27,488 bases of DNA from JALORV01 sp035429725 (GTDB lineage Bacteria > Pseudomonadota > Gammaproteobacteria > Burkholderiales > Burkholderiaceae_F). Of this stretch, positions 7,587 through 15,473 are shown one piece after another (the stretch's first letter is position 1; each line of letters begins with the position of its first letter). The stretch lies in NCBI GenBank assembly GCA_035429725.1, contig DAOMFI010000029.1, forward strand, positions 1 to 27,488, in the 5' to 3' direction. The notes below the pieces were generated by a model that was not told the DNA's origin, ran no database searches, and saw only the letters and a program-made list of their open reading frames with translations. Both the position numbers and the translations under genes were made by a program.

Positions 7587-8259
7587 AGACGTTCGCACTC
7601 CATTTGCCGACCGTGTCGAGGCGGGCCGGATGCTCGGCGCTCGTCTGGCCGCGCTGCAGGTGGCCAATCCGGTCGTGCTGGCGTTGCCGCGCGGCGGCGT
7701 GCCTGTCGCGCTGGAAGTCGCGCGCGCGCTCGATGCGCCGCTGGATCTGCTGCTGGTCAGGAAGATCGGCGTGCCGTGGCAGCCCGAACTCGCCGTCGCC
7801 GCCGTCATGGACGGTACCGAGCCGGTCGTTGTGATTGAGCGCCACATCCAGGCCGAAACTGGCGTTAAGCAGGAGTACATCGAGCAGCGTGCCAAGGAGG
7901 AACTCGCGGAAATCGAGCGGCGGCGCCGCACCTACCTGGCGGAGCGCGCGCCGGTGGCCGTGGCCGGACGAACTGCGATCGTCGTCGACGACGGCATCGC
8001 CACCGGCACGACGATGCGCGCGGCACTCAAGGGCCTGCGCCGCCGCAACCCCGCGCGACTCGTGCTCGCGGTGCCCGTCGCACCGCCCGACACCATCGAG
8101 GAGCTGCGCCAGGAGGTCGATGACGTGATCTGCCTTGCGCAGCCCTCCTTCTTCGGTGCAATCGGCTACTTCTACCTCGACTTCCATCAGCTGAGCGACG
8201 ACGAAGTCATCGCCCTGATGCGCCAGGCTCCGCTGGCCGCGAGCACGACGACGCCATGA
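7579..8259 (+). CDS. Type I phosphoribosyltransferase-fold protein
   Basis: A 226-residue protein. The PRPP loop IVVDDGIATGTTM at 134-146 is a textbook type I phosphoribosyltransferase signature. An N-terminal ALPRGGVPVA block (35-44) forms the pyrophosphate-binding loop, and LLVRKIGVPWQPELAVAAV (58-76) is typical of the ComF/uncharacterised PRTase group often linked with hydrolases. The acceptor base is not predictable. Its start overlaps the end of the hydrolase gene and its stop overlaps the pncB start (ATGA), so the three proteins are translationally coupled and probably made in fixed ratio. Together with the PRPP synthetase and NAPRT genes it suggests a salvage function, but it could instead hydrolyse or regulate rather than transfer. 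Confidence 0.88.
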   Translation: MREDVRTPFADRVEAGRMLGARLAALQVANPVVLALPRGGVPVALEVARALDAPLDLLLVRKIGVPWQPELAVAAVMDGTEPVVVIERHIQAETGVKQEYIEQRAKEELAEIERRRRTYLAERAPVAVAGRTAIVVDDGIATGTTMRAALKGLRRRNPARLVLAVPVAPPDTIEELRQEVDDVICLAQPSFFGAIGYFYLDFHQLSDDEVIALMRQAPLAASTTTP

Positions 8260-9623
8260 AGGGGCCGTCCGAGTCGGCACTGCTGACCGATCTGTACCAG
8301 CTGACGATGCTGCAGGCGTACTGGCAGCACCGGATGAACGATGTCGCGGTGTTCGAACTCTTCGTGCGCAGGCTGCCGCCGGACCGCGCGTTCCTCGTCA
8401 CCGCCGGGCTCGAACAGGCGCTCGACTTCATCGAGCAGGCGCACTTCGACGAAGACGAACTGAGCTGGGTAACGCGCTGCGGCACCTTTGCGCCGGGTTT
8501 CGCCGACTGGCTGCGCGAACTGCGCTTCACCGGCGACGTCTGGGCGATGCCCGAAGGCACCGTGTTCTTCCCGAACGAGCCCATCTTGCGCGTCGTCGCG
8601 CCGATCGCCGAAGCGCAATGGCTCGAGACGCGCATCCTCAACCTGGTGCACTTCCAGACCGTGATCGCGAGCAAGGCGGCGCGCGTGACGCTGGCCGCCG
8701 AGGGTCGTCCGCTGATCGACTTCGGCCTGCGGCGCGCGCACGGCGCCGAAGCCGGCGTTCTGGCAGCGCGCGCCGCCTACCTGGCCGGCTTTGCGGGTAC
8801 GGCAACCGCGTATGCGGGACCGCGTTTCGGCATTCCGGTCTTCGGCACGATGGCGCACTCATTCGTGCAGGCGCACGACGACGAGGCTCAGGCATTCGAG
8901 CACTTTGCCGCGTCGTTTCCTGCGAACGCGATGCTGCTGATCGACACCTACGACACAGTCGAGGGTGCGCGCCGGGTCGCCGCGCTTGCGCCGCGGCTCG
9001 CGCAACGCGGCATCCGCATCAAGGGCGTACGGCTCGACAGCGGCGATCTCGACTTGCTGTCACGAGCGGTTCGACGTGTGCTCAATGAGGCTGGCCTGCA
9101 CGATGCCGTCATCTTCGCCAGCGGCAACCTCGACGAGCAGCGCGTGCACGCCCTGGTTGCGGGCGGCGCTCCGATCACGAGCTTTGGTGTCGGCACCAGC
9201 CTCACCACCAGCAGTGATACGCCGTATCTCGACGCGGTCTACAAGCTGCAGGAGTACGCCGGGCAGGCGCGGCGCAAGCGCTCAGCGGGCAAAGCAACCT
9301 GGCCCGGCCGGAAGCAGGTGTTCCGTCGTCTCGACGCGAGCGGCCGCTGCGCCGGTGACACCGTGGCGCTCACGACAGAGACTTTCCCCGGCACGCCGCT
9401 ACTCGTCGAAGTAATGCGGGCCGGCCGACGGGCCGCGCCTTCGCCCCCGCTGGCGGTGGCGCGTGCGCACTGCGCGGCCCAACTCGCTACGTTGCCGCCC
9501 GAACTGCGCCGCCTCGATCCGCCGTGGCCGTCCTATCCCGTGACGATTTCGCCGGCGATCAGGGCGCTCGCAGACAACGTCGATCACCGCCAGGCCAGCG
9601 CCGTGGCGGCCTTTGCTTCCTGA
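8256..9623 (+). CDS. pncB: Nicotinate phosphoribosyltransferase
   Basis: A 455-residue enzyme making nicotinate mononucleotide from nicotinate and PRPP, the entry step of NAD salvage (Preiss-Handler pathway). Seen: N-terminal TDLYQLTMLQAYW (11-23), the substrate-binding block FGLRRAHGAEAG (156-167), and GTMAHSFVQAHDDE at 197-210, with His201 as the expected phosphorylated histidine. KGVRLDSGDL and SFGVGTSLTTS follow further on. The length matches the bacterial family. It starts inside the phosphoribosyltransferase stop codon (ATGA) and is followed after 14 bases by archease. A PRPP source is encoded about 3 kb upstream. The GC-rich C-terminal tail after about residue 400 is less conserved in appearance. 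Confidence 0.93.
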   Translation: MKGPSESALLTDLYQLTMLQAYWQHRMNDVAVFELFVRRLPPDRAFLVTAGLEQALDFIEQAHFDEDELSWVTRCGTFAPGFADWLRELRFTGDVWAMPEGTVFFPNEPILRVVAPIAEAQWLETRILNLVHFQTVIASKAARVTLAAEGRPLIDFGLRRAHGAEAGVLAARAAYLAGFAGTATAYAGPRFGIPVFGTMAHSFVQAHDDEAQAFEHFAASFPANAMLLIDTYDTVEGARRVAALAPRLAQRGIRIKGVRLDSGDLDLLSRAVRRVLNEAGLHDAVIFASGNLDEQRVHALVAGGAPITSFGVGTSLTTSSDTPYLDAVYKLQEYAGQARRKRSAGKATWPGRKQVFRRLDASGRCAGDTVALTTETFPGTPLLVEVMRAGRRAAPSPPLAVARAHCAAQLATLPPELRRLDPPWPSYPVTISPAIRALADNVDHRQASAVAAFAS

Positions 9624-9637
9624 TGGAGAGGTGACCC

Positions 9638-10060
9638 ATGTCGCCCGGCCTGCCCCGCTACGACTACTTCGACCACGACGCCGATACCGGTGTCATCGGC
9701 CGCGGGGTCACGTTGCAGGACGCCTTCGTGCACGCCGCCGAGGCCACGTTCGCGCTGATGTGCGACCCGATCACCGTTGCACAGGACGAACGCATCGACG
9801 TCGAGTTCGAGGAGCCGGACCCCGAACTCGCGCTCGTCACCTGGCTCAACCTGCTGCTGGCGCATGCCAATGAGCGCGGCCTCGCACTCGGCTGCTTCGA
9901 ACTGGCGCGGGACGGTAACCGCTGGCGCGGCAGCGCCTGGGGCGAGCCCTGGCGCGCCGACATGGAGCGCGGCACGCAGGTCAAGGGTGCCACGCTGACC
10001 GCACTGCACGTCGCGCCGCAAGGCGACGGCTGGGAAGCGCGCTGCGTCGTCGATCTCTGA
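9638..10060 (+). CDS. Archease (RtcB activator)
   Basis: A 140-residue archease. The N-terminal YFDHDADTGVIGRG block (9-22) corresponds to the family's acidic metal-binding DH-x-AD motif. The middle (LVTWLNLLLAHANERGL, about 67-83) and the C-terminal VKGATLTALHV block also match family spacing. Archease raises RtcB turnover and assists its guanylylation, and its gene is commonly adjacent to rtcB; here rtcB begins 13 bases downstream. A strong ribosome-binding site (GGAGAGG) precedes the ATG. It lies inside the operon that starts at the hydrolase gene, tying RNA repair to NAD/PRPP metabolism. Confidence 0.92.
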   Translation: MSPGLPRYDYFDHDADTGVIGRGVTLQDAFVHAAEATFALMCDPITVAQDERIDVEFEEPDPELALVTWLNLLLAHANERGLALGCFELARDGNRWRGSAWGEPWRADMERGTQVKGATLTALHVAPQGDGWEARCVVDL

Positions 10061-10073
10061 ACGCGGGACGGCG

Positions 10074-11507
10074 ATGGACCTTGCTCGTCTGCACAAAATC
10101 GATCCGTGGACCTGGAGCGTGCCGCGCGCGGAAGGCGAAGCGCGACACGAGGCACGGCTCTATGGCAGCCGCGCACTGCTGGCGGCGATGGACGACAAGG
10201 TGCTCGAACAGATCACGAACGTCGCGCGGCTGCCGGGGTTGGTCGGCGCCGCACTGGCAATGCCCGACGCGCACTGGGGCTATGGCTTCCCGATCGGCGG
10301 CGTGGCGGCGTTCGACCCCGAGCACGGCGGCATCATCAGCGCCGGTGGGGTCGGCTTCGACATTTCCTGCGGCATCCGTTGCCTGCGCACCAACCTGACG
10401 GCGGACGACATCGCGCACAAGGCGGCGGCGCTGGCCGATTCACTGCTGGACCAGATTCCTGCGGGCGTCGGCGTCGAAGGCTCCCTGCGGCTCGACGCCG
10501 ACGAACTCGACACGCTGATGCTCGGAGGCGCGCGCTGGGCCGTCGAGCACGGCTACGGGAGCGCCGAGGACCTGCCTTTCATCGAGGAGCACGGCTGTGT
10601 GGACGGCGCCGTGCCCGCCAACGTCTCGGCGCTCGCGAAGAAGCGGCAGCGCGGCGAGATGGGCACGCTCGGCTCCGGCAATCACTATCTCGAAGTGCAG
10701 CGTGTCGCCAGGATCTACAACACGCGCGCGGCAGAAGCGTTCGGCCTCGCCGAAGGTCAGCTCGTCGTTTCCATTCATTGCGGCTCGCGCGGGCTCGGTC
10801 ACCAGATCGGCACCGAGTTCCTGGTGAGTCTTGCCAAGGCCGCGTCGCGTCTGGGCATCACGCTGCCCGACCGCGAGCTCGCGTGCGCGCCGATCAAGTC
10901 ACCGGAGGGCCAGCAGTACCTCGGCGCCATGAATGCGGCGATCAACTGCGCGCTCGCCAACCGGCAGATCCTGACGCACCTGGCGCGCCGCGTCTTCACG
11001 CACCACTTCCGGCAGTCGCAACTCGAAACGATGTTCGACGTCTCACACAACACCTGCAAGGCCGAGCGCCACAAGGTCGACGGCCGCGAGCGCCTGCTCT
11101 ATGTGCACCGCAAGGGCGCCACGCGCGCCTTCGGTCCGGGACACCCGGGCCTGCCGACGCGATACCGCGACGTCGGCCAGCCGGTGATCATCGGCGGCAG
11201 CATGGGCACCGGCTCCTACATCCTCGCAGGCACGGCCGAGAGCGAAAACCGCGCGTGGAGTTCAGCCAGCCACGGCGCCGGCCGCGCGATGAGCCGCAAC
11301 CAGGCACTGCGCCGCTGGCGCGGGCGCGCGGTGGTCGACGACCTCGATGCGAAAGGCATCCTGATCCGCTCGCACTCGATGCGCGGCGTCGCCGAAGAGG
11401 CGCCCGGCGCCTACAAGGACATCGAGGAAGTGGCCGAAGCGACCGAGCACGCCGGCCTTGCGCGCCGGGTCGCTGAACTGCGGCCACTGGTGTGCGTCAA
11501 GGGTTGA
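10074..11507 (+). CDS. rtcB: RNA-splicing ligase RtcB
   Basis: A 477-residue RtcB of the long, archaeal-like length. RtcB joins 2',3'-cyclic phosphate or 3'-phosphate RNA ends to 5'-OH ends, using GTP and Mn. Active-site residues are visible in order: Asp96 and Cys99 in GVGFDISCG, His204 in GSGNHYLEV, His235 in SIHCGSRGLGHQ, His325 in DVSHNTCKAE, and the guanylylated His400 in SASHGAGRAMSR. All are intact, so an active enzyme is expected. It is the last gene of the operon that starts at 6912. Its stop codon overlaps by 11 bases the end of the convergent histidine kinase gene. Its last 97 bases recur at 15474-15570 as a decayed copy. Confidence 0.95.
   Translation: MDLARLHKIDPWTWSVPRAEGEARHEARLYGSRALLAAMDDKVLEQITNVARLPGLVGAALAMPDAHWGYGFPIGGVAAFDPEHGGIISAGGVGFDISCGIRCLRTNLTADDIAHKAAALADSLLDQIPAGVGVEGSLRLDADELDTLMLGGARWAVEHGYGSAEDLPFIEEHGCVDGAVPANVSALAKKRQRGEMGTLGSGNHYLEVQRVARIYNTRAAEAFGLAEGQLVVSIHCGSRGLGHQIGTEFLVSLAKAASRLGITLPDRELACAPIKSPEGQQYLGAMNAAINCALANRQILTHLARRVFTHHFRQSQLETMFDVSHNTCKAERHKVDGRERLLYVHRKGATRAFGPGHPGLPTRYRDVGQPVIIGGSMGTGSYILAGTAESENRAWSSASHGAGRAMSRNQALRRWRGRAVVDDLDAKGILIRSHSMRGVAEEAPGAYKDIEEVAEATEHAGLARRVAELRPLVCVKG
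11411..11507 (+). repeat. Direct repeat, left copy (3' end of rtcB)
   Basis: These 97 bases, coding for the last 31 residues of RtcB, align without gaps to 15474-15570 in the same orientation, with 14 mismatches by hand count (about 86% identity). The final 22 bases of the match (11487-11508 against 15550-15571) are identical. The two copies bracket the complete SHP/DHC/b561/two-component operon. Confidence 0.85.
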
Positions 11508-12849
11508 CCGCGGCTTCCGGCAGCACGATCTCGGCGCCCAGGCCGCGCCCGTTCAGGCCGGCCGAGAATCGCACGGAGCCTCCGTGCAGATCGGTGACGC
11601 GCTTGACGAGCGCAAGTCCGAGTCCGGCGCCGGCGCTGTCGCTTGTCCCGCGGTAAAAGCGATCAAAGGCACGCGACTGCTGTTCTGGCGTCATGCCCGG
11701 GCCGTCGTCTCGCACGCTAATGACGATCCCGCGGGCAGCCATGCGCGCCTCGAGCTGAACGCGCGAGGTCGCGTGACGAATCGCGTTGTCGCACAGATTG
11801 CGAAGTGCGACCGGCAGGGAGTCGGGATCGGCACGCACCGCGAGTTCAGGGACATCAATCTCGAACTGCAGACCGCGCGCGCGGGCCGCCGCACCCAGCC
11901 CAGCAACGACTTCACCGGCCATGCTGCGCAGGGAAACCACCGGCAGGGTCGCGCAGTCGATCGAGCGCGCGTCCAGCCGCGCCAGGGTCAGCACCGTCTC
12001 CACCAGGCGGGTGGCCCGATCCACTCCGCCGATCAGCGCCTGTAGCGCCTCGCTACGCTCGGCGTCCTCGCGTGAACGCAGTGCGACCTGCGCCTGGGCA
12101 CGCAGCGCCGCCAAGGGCGTGCGCAGCTCGTGGGCCGCGTCGGCCGTAAGCGTTCGTTCGCGTACCAATGCAATTTCGACCCGTTCAAGCAGGCCGTTTA
12201 CAGCACGACCGACCGGCTGCAACTCGCGCGGCAGGTCGTCGACCACGACCGGCCCGGAGTCCGCAGGAGCGCGTGCGTCGATAGCCTGCGAGAAGGAGAT
12301 GACCGGCAACGTGACGCGCCGAACGATGAACCACACTCCCACGGCCAACAGCAGCACGACGACCACGCCAGGCAACAGCAGCTGCAGCGCCATGGTGCGC
12401 ACCAGTGCTGCTCGGTCGGACAGCCGTTGTCCTACATGGATGGCCGCACGCTTATTCAGCGCTCGTAACGTGTAGACACGATAGGCGATTCCTTCGGCCA
12501 CGCGCTCCGAAAACCCGCGCGCCTCGGCAGCGGCGAGGGCTTCGCGTGGCGCTCCAGGAGAGAAATAGACAATCCTCCCGCGGCGATCGAGCAATTGATA
12601 CACAAGTCGCTCGACGTGAGCGTGCTCTTCGGGCTCGAACTCGAAGTCATCGTCCTTGCCGAGGCCTTCGTGAGCCACGGCCGCGAACACGGCGTTGGCT
12701 GCCTCGACCAGGGCGGCGTCGAACAGTTCTCCGGCCTGCTTCTCGGCCGTGCGATACAGCCAAAAACTGCTCGCACCCCAGGCGATGAACGCCAGGCCGC
12801 CCAACAGGACGATGAGTCGGTTCCGCAGCGACCAGGGTTTTCGTTTCAT
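11497..12849 (-). CDS. Sensor histidine kinase, QseC-like
   Basis: A 450-residue membrane kinase. Two membrane segments (about 10-32 and 155-177) bracket a periplasmic domain of about 120 residues containing a very acidic stretch with histidines (DDDFEFEPEEHAHVE, 66-80) that could bind metal or sense a cation. Next come a HAMP-like linker, the H-box DAAHELRTPL with phospho-acceptor His240, the N-box RNLCDNAIRHA with Asn355, the G1 box DDGPGM (381-386) and G2 box GAGLGLAL (407-414). All catalytic parts are present. It starts inside the stop codon of the response regulator gene (ATGA) and is the last gene of the cytochrome operon. Its last codons and stop lie within the antisense of the rtcB 3' end. 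Confidence 0.93.
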   Translation of the reverse strand: MKRKPWSLRNRLIVLLGGLAFIAWGASSFWLYRTAEKQAGELFDAALVEAANAVFAAVAHEGLGKDDDFEFEPEEHAHVERLVYQLLDRRGRIVYFSPGAPREALAAAEARGFSERVAEGIAYRVYTLRALNKRAAIHVGQRLSDRAALVRTMALQLLLPGVVVVLLLAVGVWFIVRRVTLPVISFSQAIDARAPADSGPVVVDDLPRELQPVGRAVNGLLERVEIALVRERTLTADAAHELRTPLAALRAQAQVALRSREDAERSEALQALIGGVDRATRLVETVLTLARLDARSIDCATLPVVSLRSMAGEVVAGLGAAARARGLQFEIDVPELAVRADPDSLPVALRNLCDNAIRHATSRVQLEARMAARGIVISVRDDGPGMTPEQQSRAFDRFYRGTSDSAGAGLGLALVKRVTDLHGGSVRFSAGLNGRGLGAEIVLPEAAVNP

Positions 12850-13526
12850 CTGTCAGCCGCGGTGGCCAGTCGCCAGCCGAGACCGCGTTGCGTCTCGATG
12901 ACGTCCGCGCCGAGTTTCCGGCGCAGGTGATGGATGTGCACATCGATCGCATTGCTCTCGATCGATCCCTCCCAGCCATAAAGCGCTTCGACCAGCTGAT
13001 CGCGGGACAGTGTCACGCCGGGCCGCTTGGCCAGGGCGAGCAGCACCGCGAGTTCACGCGCGGTGAGATCCAAAGGTTGGCCTGCTTTCACGACGCTGCG
13101 TGTCGCCAGATCGATCGCGAGATCGCCGATGACGATCGCCGGATCCGCCCGGCCGACCACGCGCCGCTCGATCGCGCGCAGGCGTGCGGCGAGTTCGTCC
13201 AGATCGATCGGCTTGACCATGTAATCGTCAGCGCCCGCATCGAGCCCGGCGATGCGATCGGCCACGCGATCACGCGCGGTGGCGATCAGCACAGGCGTCG
13301 CGCTCCGACGCCGGCGCGCCCGCTTCAACAGGTCGATTCCGGATCCGTCCGGCAGTCCAAGGTCGAGCACGATCGCGTCGTATGCCGCTGCCCTGCCGGC
13401 CGCGATCCACGCTGTGTCGGCCTGGTCTGCGCTTTGAACCCAGTCGACAACGTGTCCGTCCTGCTGCAGGCCGGCCTTCAGCGCAGCGCCCAGCATGGGG
13501 TCGTCTTCGACCAGCAGAAGGCGCAT
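12846..13526 (-). CDS. OmpR/PhoB-family response regulator, QseB-like
   Basis: A 226-residue regulator. The receiver domain has an acidic pocket at Glu7-Asp9, phosphorylation site Asp55 in VLDLGLPDG, Thr83 and Lys105 in VKP. The C-terminal winged-helix domain (about 128-222) has the typical DLTARELAVL and NAIDVHIHHLRRKLG blocks, the latter containing the recognition helix. It overlaps the cytochrome b561 stop and the kinase start by ATGA junctions, so cytochromes and regulators are translated as one unit. Known SHP/DHC operons often carry such a pair; the likely target is this operon itself, but no binding repeat was found in the short leader upstream of 15353. Confidence 0.94.
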   Translation of the reverse strand: MRLLLVEDDPMLGAALKAGLQQDGHVVDWVQSADQADTAWIAAGRAAAYDAIVLDLGLPDGSGIDLLKRARRRRSATPVLIATARDRVADRIAGLDAGADDYMVKPIDLDELAARLRAIERRVVGRADPAIVIGDLAIDLATRSVVKAGQPLDLTARELAVLLALAKRPGVTLSRDQLVEALYGWEGSIESNAIDVHIHHLRRKLGADVIETQRGLGWRLATAADR

Positions 13527-14231
13527 CAGTCGTCGTCGTGATCACGCCGGTCAGCGCGATGCCCTGAGGGCGGTGCGCTCGGCCTGGCGGCAGCCTGCAC
13601 GATCGACTGGCCGGGCTCGAGGCCCGGCGCGGGAATCGCGCCTGCCCAGAACGCGCCGACGGCTCCGATCAGCAGCAGCGCCACGAACCAGCGCGTGCCC
13701 GCTGCGGCCGGGCCAGTGCCCGGCTTGTAGCCGTTCAGCATGGCGCGCACCAGGTTCTCACGGTGCAGGGCGCTGCTCAGGATCACCGCGACGACATGCA
13801 CAACGACCAGTGCGACGGCCGCATTGGCAAGTCCCTCATGCAAATCCTCCATCCAGCGCGGGCCGATCTCCACCGCTTGCGCCCACCCGGTCACCGCCGT
13901 CCCCACGATGAGTGCCAGCATGCCGAGGATGGCCCAGCTGCCCGCCGGGTTGTGCCCGAAGTAATGACGAGGCGAGAGTGTGATTATCGACTTCAGGTAA
14001 TCGACGACCATGCGCGGCGACAGAGGAAACGATGCGAAGCGTGCATAGCGTGTGCCCACAATGCCCCACAGCAGGCGGAACGCCACCAGCCCTGCCGCAG
14101 AGTATCCCAGCAGCATATGAACGTCGCGCAGTCGCTCGCTATCGGAGGTGACGAATGCGCCAACAAAACTGGCGGCCAGCAGCCAGTGGAAGGCCCGCGT
14201 CGGCAGGTCCCACACCAGCGTTTTCTTGTTC
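13526..14231 (-). CDS. Cytochrome b561-type membrane protein (5' end lost in gap)
   Basis: The frame runs from its stop at 13526-13528 up into the gap at 14231, 235 codons. The visible start NKKTLVWDLPTRAFHWLLAA is the typical entry into transmembrane helix 1 of the small cytochrome b561 family. Four membrane segments can be seen, with histidines suited to bind two b hemes: the HW pair in helix 1, DVHMLLGY, MEDLHEGLAN and VVHVVAV. The C-terminal tail is proline-rich, acidic and hydrophilic. The protein should take electrons from quinol and pass them to the periplasmic diheme cytochrome encoded upstream. The start codon is probably just inside the gap; an in-frame GTG at 14215 would cut into the conserved block and is unlikely. 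Confidence 0.9.
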
Positions 14232-14331
14232 NNNNNNNNNNNNNNNNNNNNNNNNNNNNNNNNNNNNNNNNNNNNNNNNNNNNNNNNNNNNNNNNNNNNN
14301 NNNNNNNNNNNNNNNNNNNNNNNNNNNNNNN
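14232..14331. other. Assembly gap of 100 N
   Basis: Exactly 100 undetermined bases, a usual placeholder length, so the true size is unknown. The gap removes the 3' part of the diheme cytochrome gene and the first codons of the cytochrome b561 gene. Flanking genes keep the order and strand known for SHP/DHC operons, so the join is believable. Confidence 0.99.
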
Positions 14332-14592
14332 GCGCTTGTCGTCACTGACGCTGGCATCCGTGCCGAAATGCTGATTCAGCCCTTGCATGATCGTGTGCCA
14401 GACCTCTGCACCCAGCAGGGCCGGTGGGTAGGCGACGTGGCAGCTGCCGCACTCGGCTCGGTATGCCGCGTTGTCAACCGCATAGCGATGACTTTCGGCG
14501 TGGGCCGCATCGACGGCAAGGCCCGCGGCGAACAGTGCCGACACACTCCAGACTACGGCATCGAACCACTTGCGTTTGCGCTCGTTGAGCAT
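14332..14592 (-). CDS. Diheme cytochrome c (DHC), 3' part in gap
   Basis: The first 87 residues are present. A signal sequence or N-terminal anchor (about residues 11-32, ending AHAE) is followed by the first heme site CGSCH at 48-52 and a DHC-type block WHTIMQGLNQHFGTDASV (65-82). DHC proteins are periplasmic electron carriers with two c hemes; the second CxxCH must be in the gap. The ATG at 14592 follows GGAG at a good distance, preferred over the adjacent in-frame TTG. Nine bases separate it from the SHP gene. In known systems DHC reduces SHP and receives electrons from the membrane cytochrome b561, matching the gene order here. Confidence 0.88.
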
Positions 14593-14601
14593 CAAGGACT
14601 C

Positions 14602-15018
14602 CTAACGCTTGAAAGAGGTCAAGTAGGCGATAACGTTGCCCTTTTCGACCGGTGTACAGGCGCGGCCGAGGACGTCGCCGCAGTTGCGCTTGAACCACTT
14701 CTCCATCTTCGCCGTGTCGGTCAGCCGCTCAGGGTTCGCGGCCGGTGCCATCGCGGCGATCGACCGTCCTGTCGTGGCATGCCGACCTACCGCCAGCGGG
14801 TCTTCCGTGTGACAGGTCGCACAGCTCCAATCCGTGCCGTGGCGCGCGTTGAACCATGCCCGGCCCCGTTGCGCCGAGAACCCAGCGAAGCTGGACTCCG
14901 CTGCGTGCGCCGCGGTCTCGAGTGACTTTAGATATTCCGTCGGCACTTGCGCCTCGCTCGCGCTCGCAAAGGCCAGAAGCAGCGTCGCGGCCGTGGCCGC
15001 TGTAATTTGCAGGTTCAT
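14602..15018 (-). CDS. shp: SHP-type oxygen-binding cytochrome c (DUF1924 family)
   Basis: A 138-residue periplasmic cytochrome with a Sec signal (cleavage near residue 23). The heme site is CATCH at 66-70. The C-terminal half, TTGRSIAAMAPAANPERLTD (82-101), then KWFKRNCGDVLGRACTPVEK, matches Sphaeroides heme protein closely from memory. In SHP the sixth heme ligand is an asparagine just before a disulphide cysteine; Asn112-Cys113 with Cys121 reproduces that arrangement. SHP is known to bind oxygen and nitric oxide at the heme after the Asn ligand swings away. The start at 15018 overlaps the PepSY gene stop (ATGA). The long frame continuing upstream is not real. Confidence 0.9.
   Translation of the reverse strand: MNLQITAATAATLLLAFASASEAQVPTEYLKSLETAAHAAESSFAGFSAQRGRAWFNARHGTDWSCATCHTEDPLAVGRHATTGRSIAAMAPAANPERLTDTAKMEKWFKRNCGDVLGRACTPVEKGNVIAYLTSFKR
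14609..14622. promoter_or_regulatory. TTGA-N6-TCAA match at the shp/dhc junction (doubtful)
   Basis: TTGAAAGAGGTCAA fits the FNR core exactly but encodes the last residues of the SHP protein and lies only about 23 bases before the DHC start. A promoter using it at -41.5 would begin inside dhc. It is listed for completeness; chance or coding constraint is the likelier cause. Confidence 0.2.
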
Positions 15019-15353
15019 TGACGGGCCACCGATTGAAGCTCGCCCTTGACTTCGTAGCGACTGATCATCTTCAGGTCGGTGCCCTTGAACTTGATCTCGA
15101 AATTCCTGCCGTTGCGGTCGGTGGCCAGTACCTCGAAGCACGCGGCATCGGTGCCGATGCGGATCACCTGATATCCGAGCCGTTCGACGATGGCCCTCAG
15201 ATCGGACTCCGGCATGAACGCACCGGCCGGCGTGGCTGTGCACCCGTGAGACCTCAGCTCGTCCCGTGAAAGCGACTCGGAGGCGGCGGCTGCCCCGGCA
15301 CCGGCGGCGAACGTGACGCCGAGAATGACTGCGACGATCCTGCATGGCTTCAT
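15015..15353 (-). CDS. Secreted PepSY-domain protein
   Basis: A 112-residue protein with a clear Sec signal (MKPCRIVAVILGVTFAAG, cleavage around AAAASES). The mature part is a single PepSY-like domain, roughly residues 45-100: an ESDLRAIVERLGYQVIRI helix-strand start followed by FEVLATDRNGRNFEIKFKG strands. Two cysteines (in SHGCTAT and DAACFEV) could form a disulphide. The ATG at 15353 has GAGAGG in front; the longer upstream frame lacks support. It is the first gene of the minus-strand operon leading to SHP, DHC, b561 and the two-component pair. PepSY proteins of this sort are found with cytochrome b561 and two-component genes; a role in sensing or heme-protein assembly is inferred only. 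Confidence 0.85.
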   Translation of the reverse strand: MKPCRIVAVILGVTFAAGAGAAAASESLSRDELRSHGCTATPAGAFMPESDLRAIVERLGYQVIRIGTDAACFEVLATDRNGRNFEIKFKGTDLKMISRYEVKGELQSVARQ

Positions 15354-15473
15354 TGGCCTCTCCCTGAGCGAATGGTCATCGACCGTCGACGACCCGGACG
15401 CAAGGTAGCGGCCGACCATTAAGCGGGCATGAAGATGCCGCGGAACGAGGCTCTTCCGGCGTGTACTGCGCGC

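Noticed and set aside
10106..11476. 456-codon plus-strand frame inside rtcB
   Set aside because: Frame-shifted shadow of rtcB, whose active-site residues are all in the other frame.
11602..11615. TTGA-like sequence in the kinase gene as a further FNR site
   Set aside because: Spacing is seven, not eight, between TTG and CAA, and it is inside coding sequence.
14602..15345. 247-residue version of the SHP gene
   Set aside because: The part before 15018 is out-of-frame sequence of the PepSY gene; the signal peptide begins at 15018.
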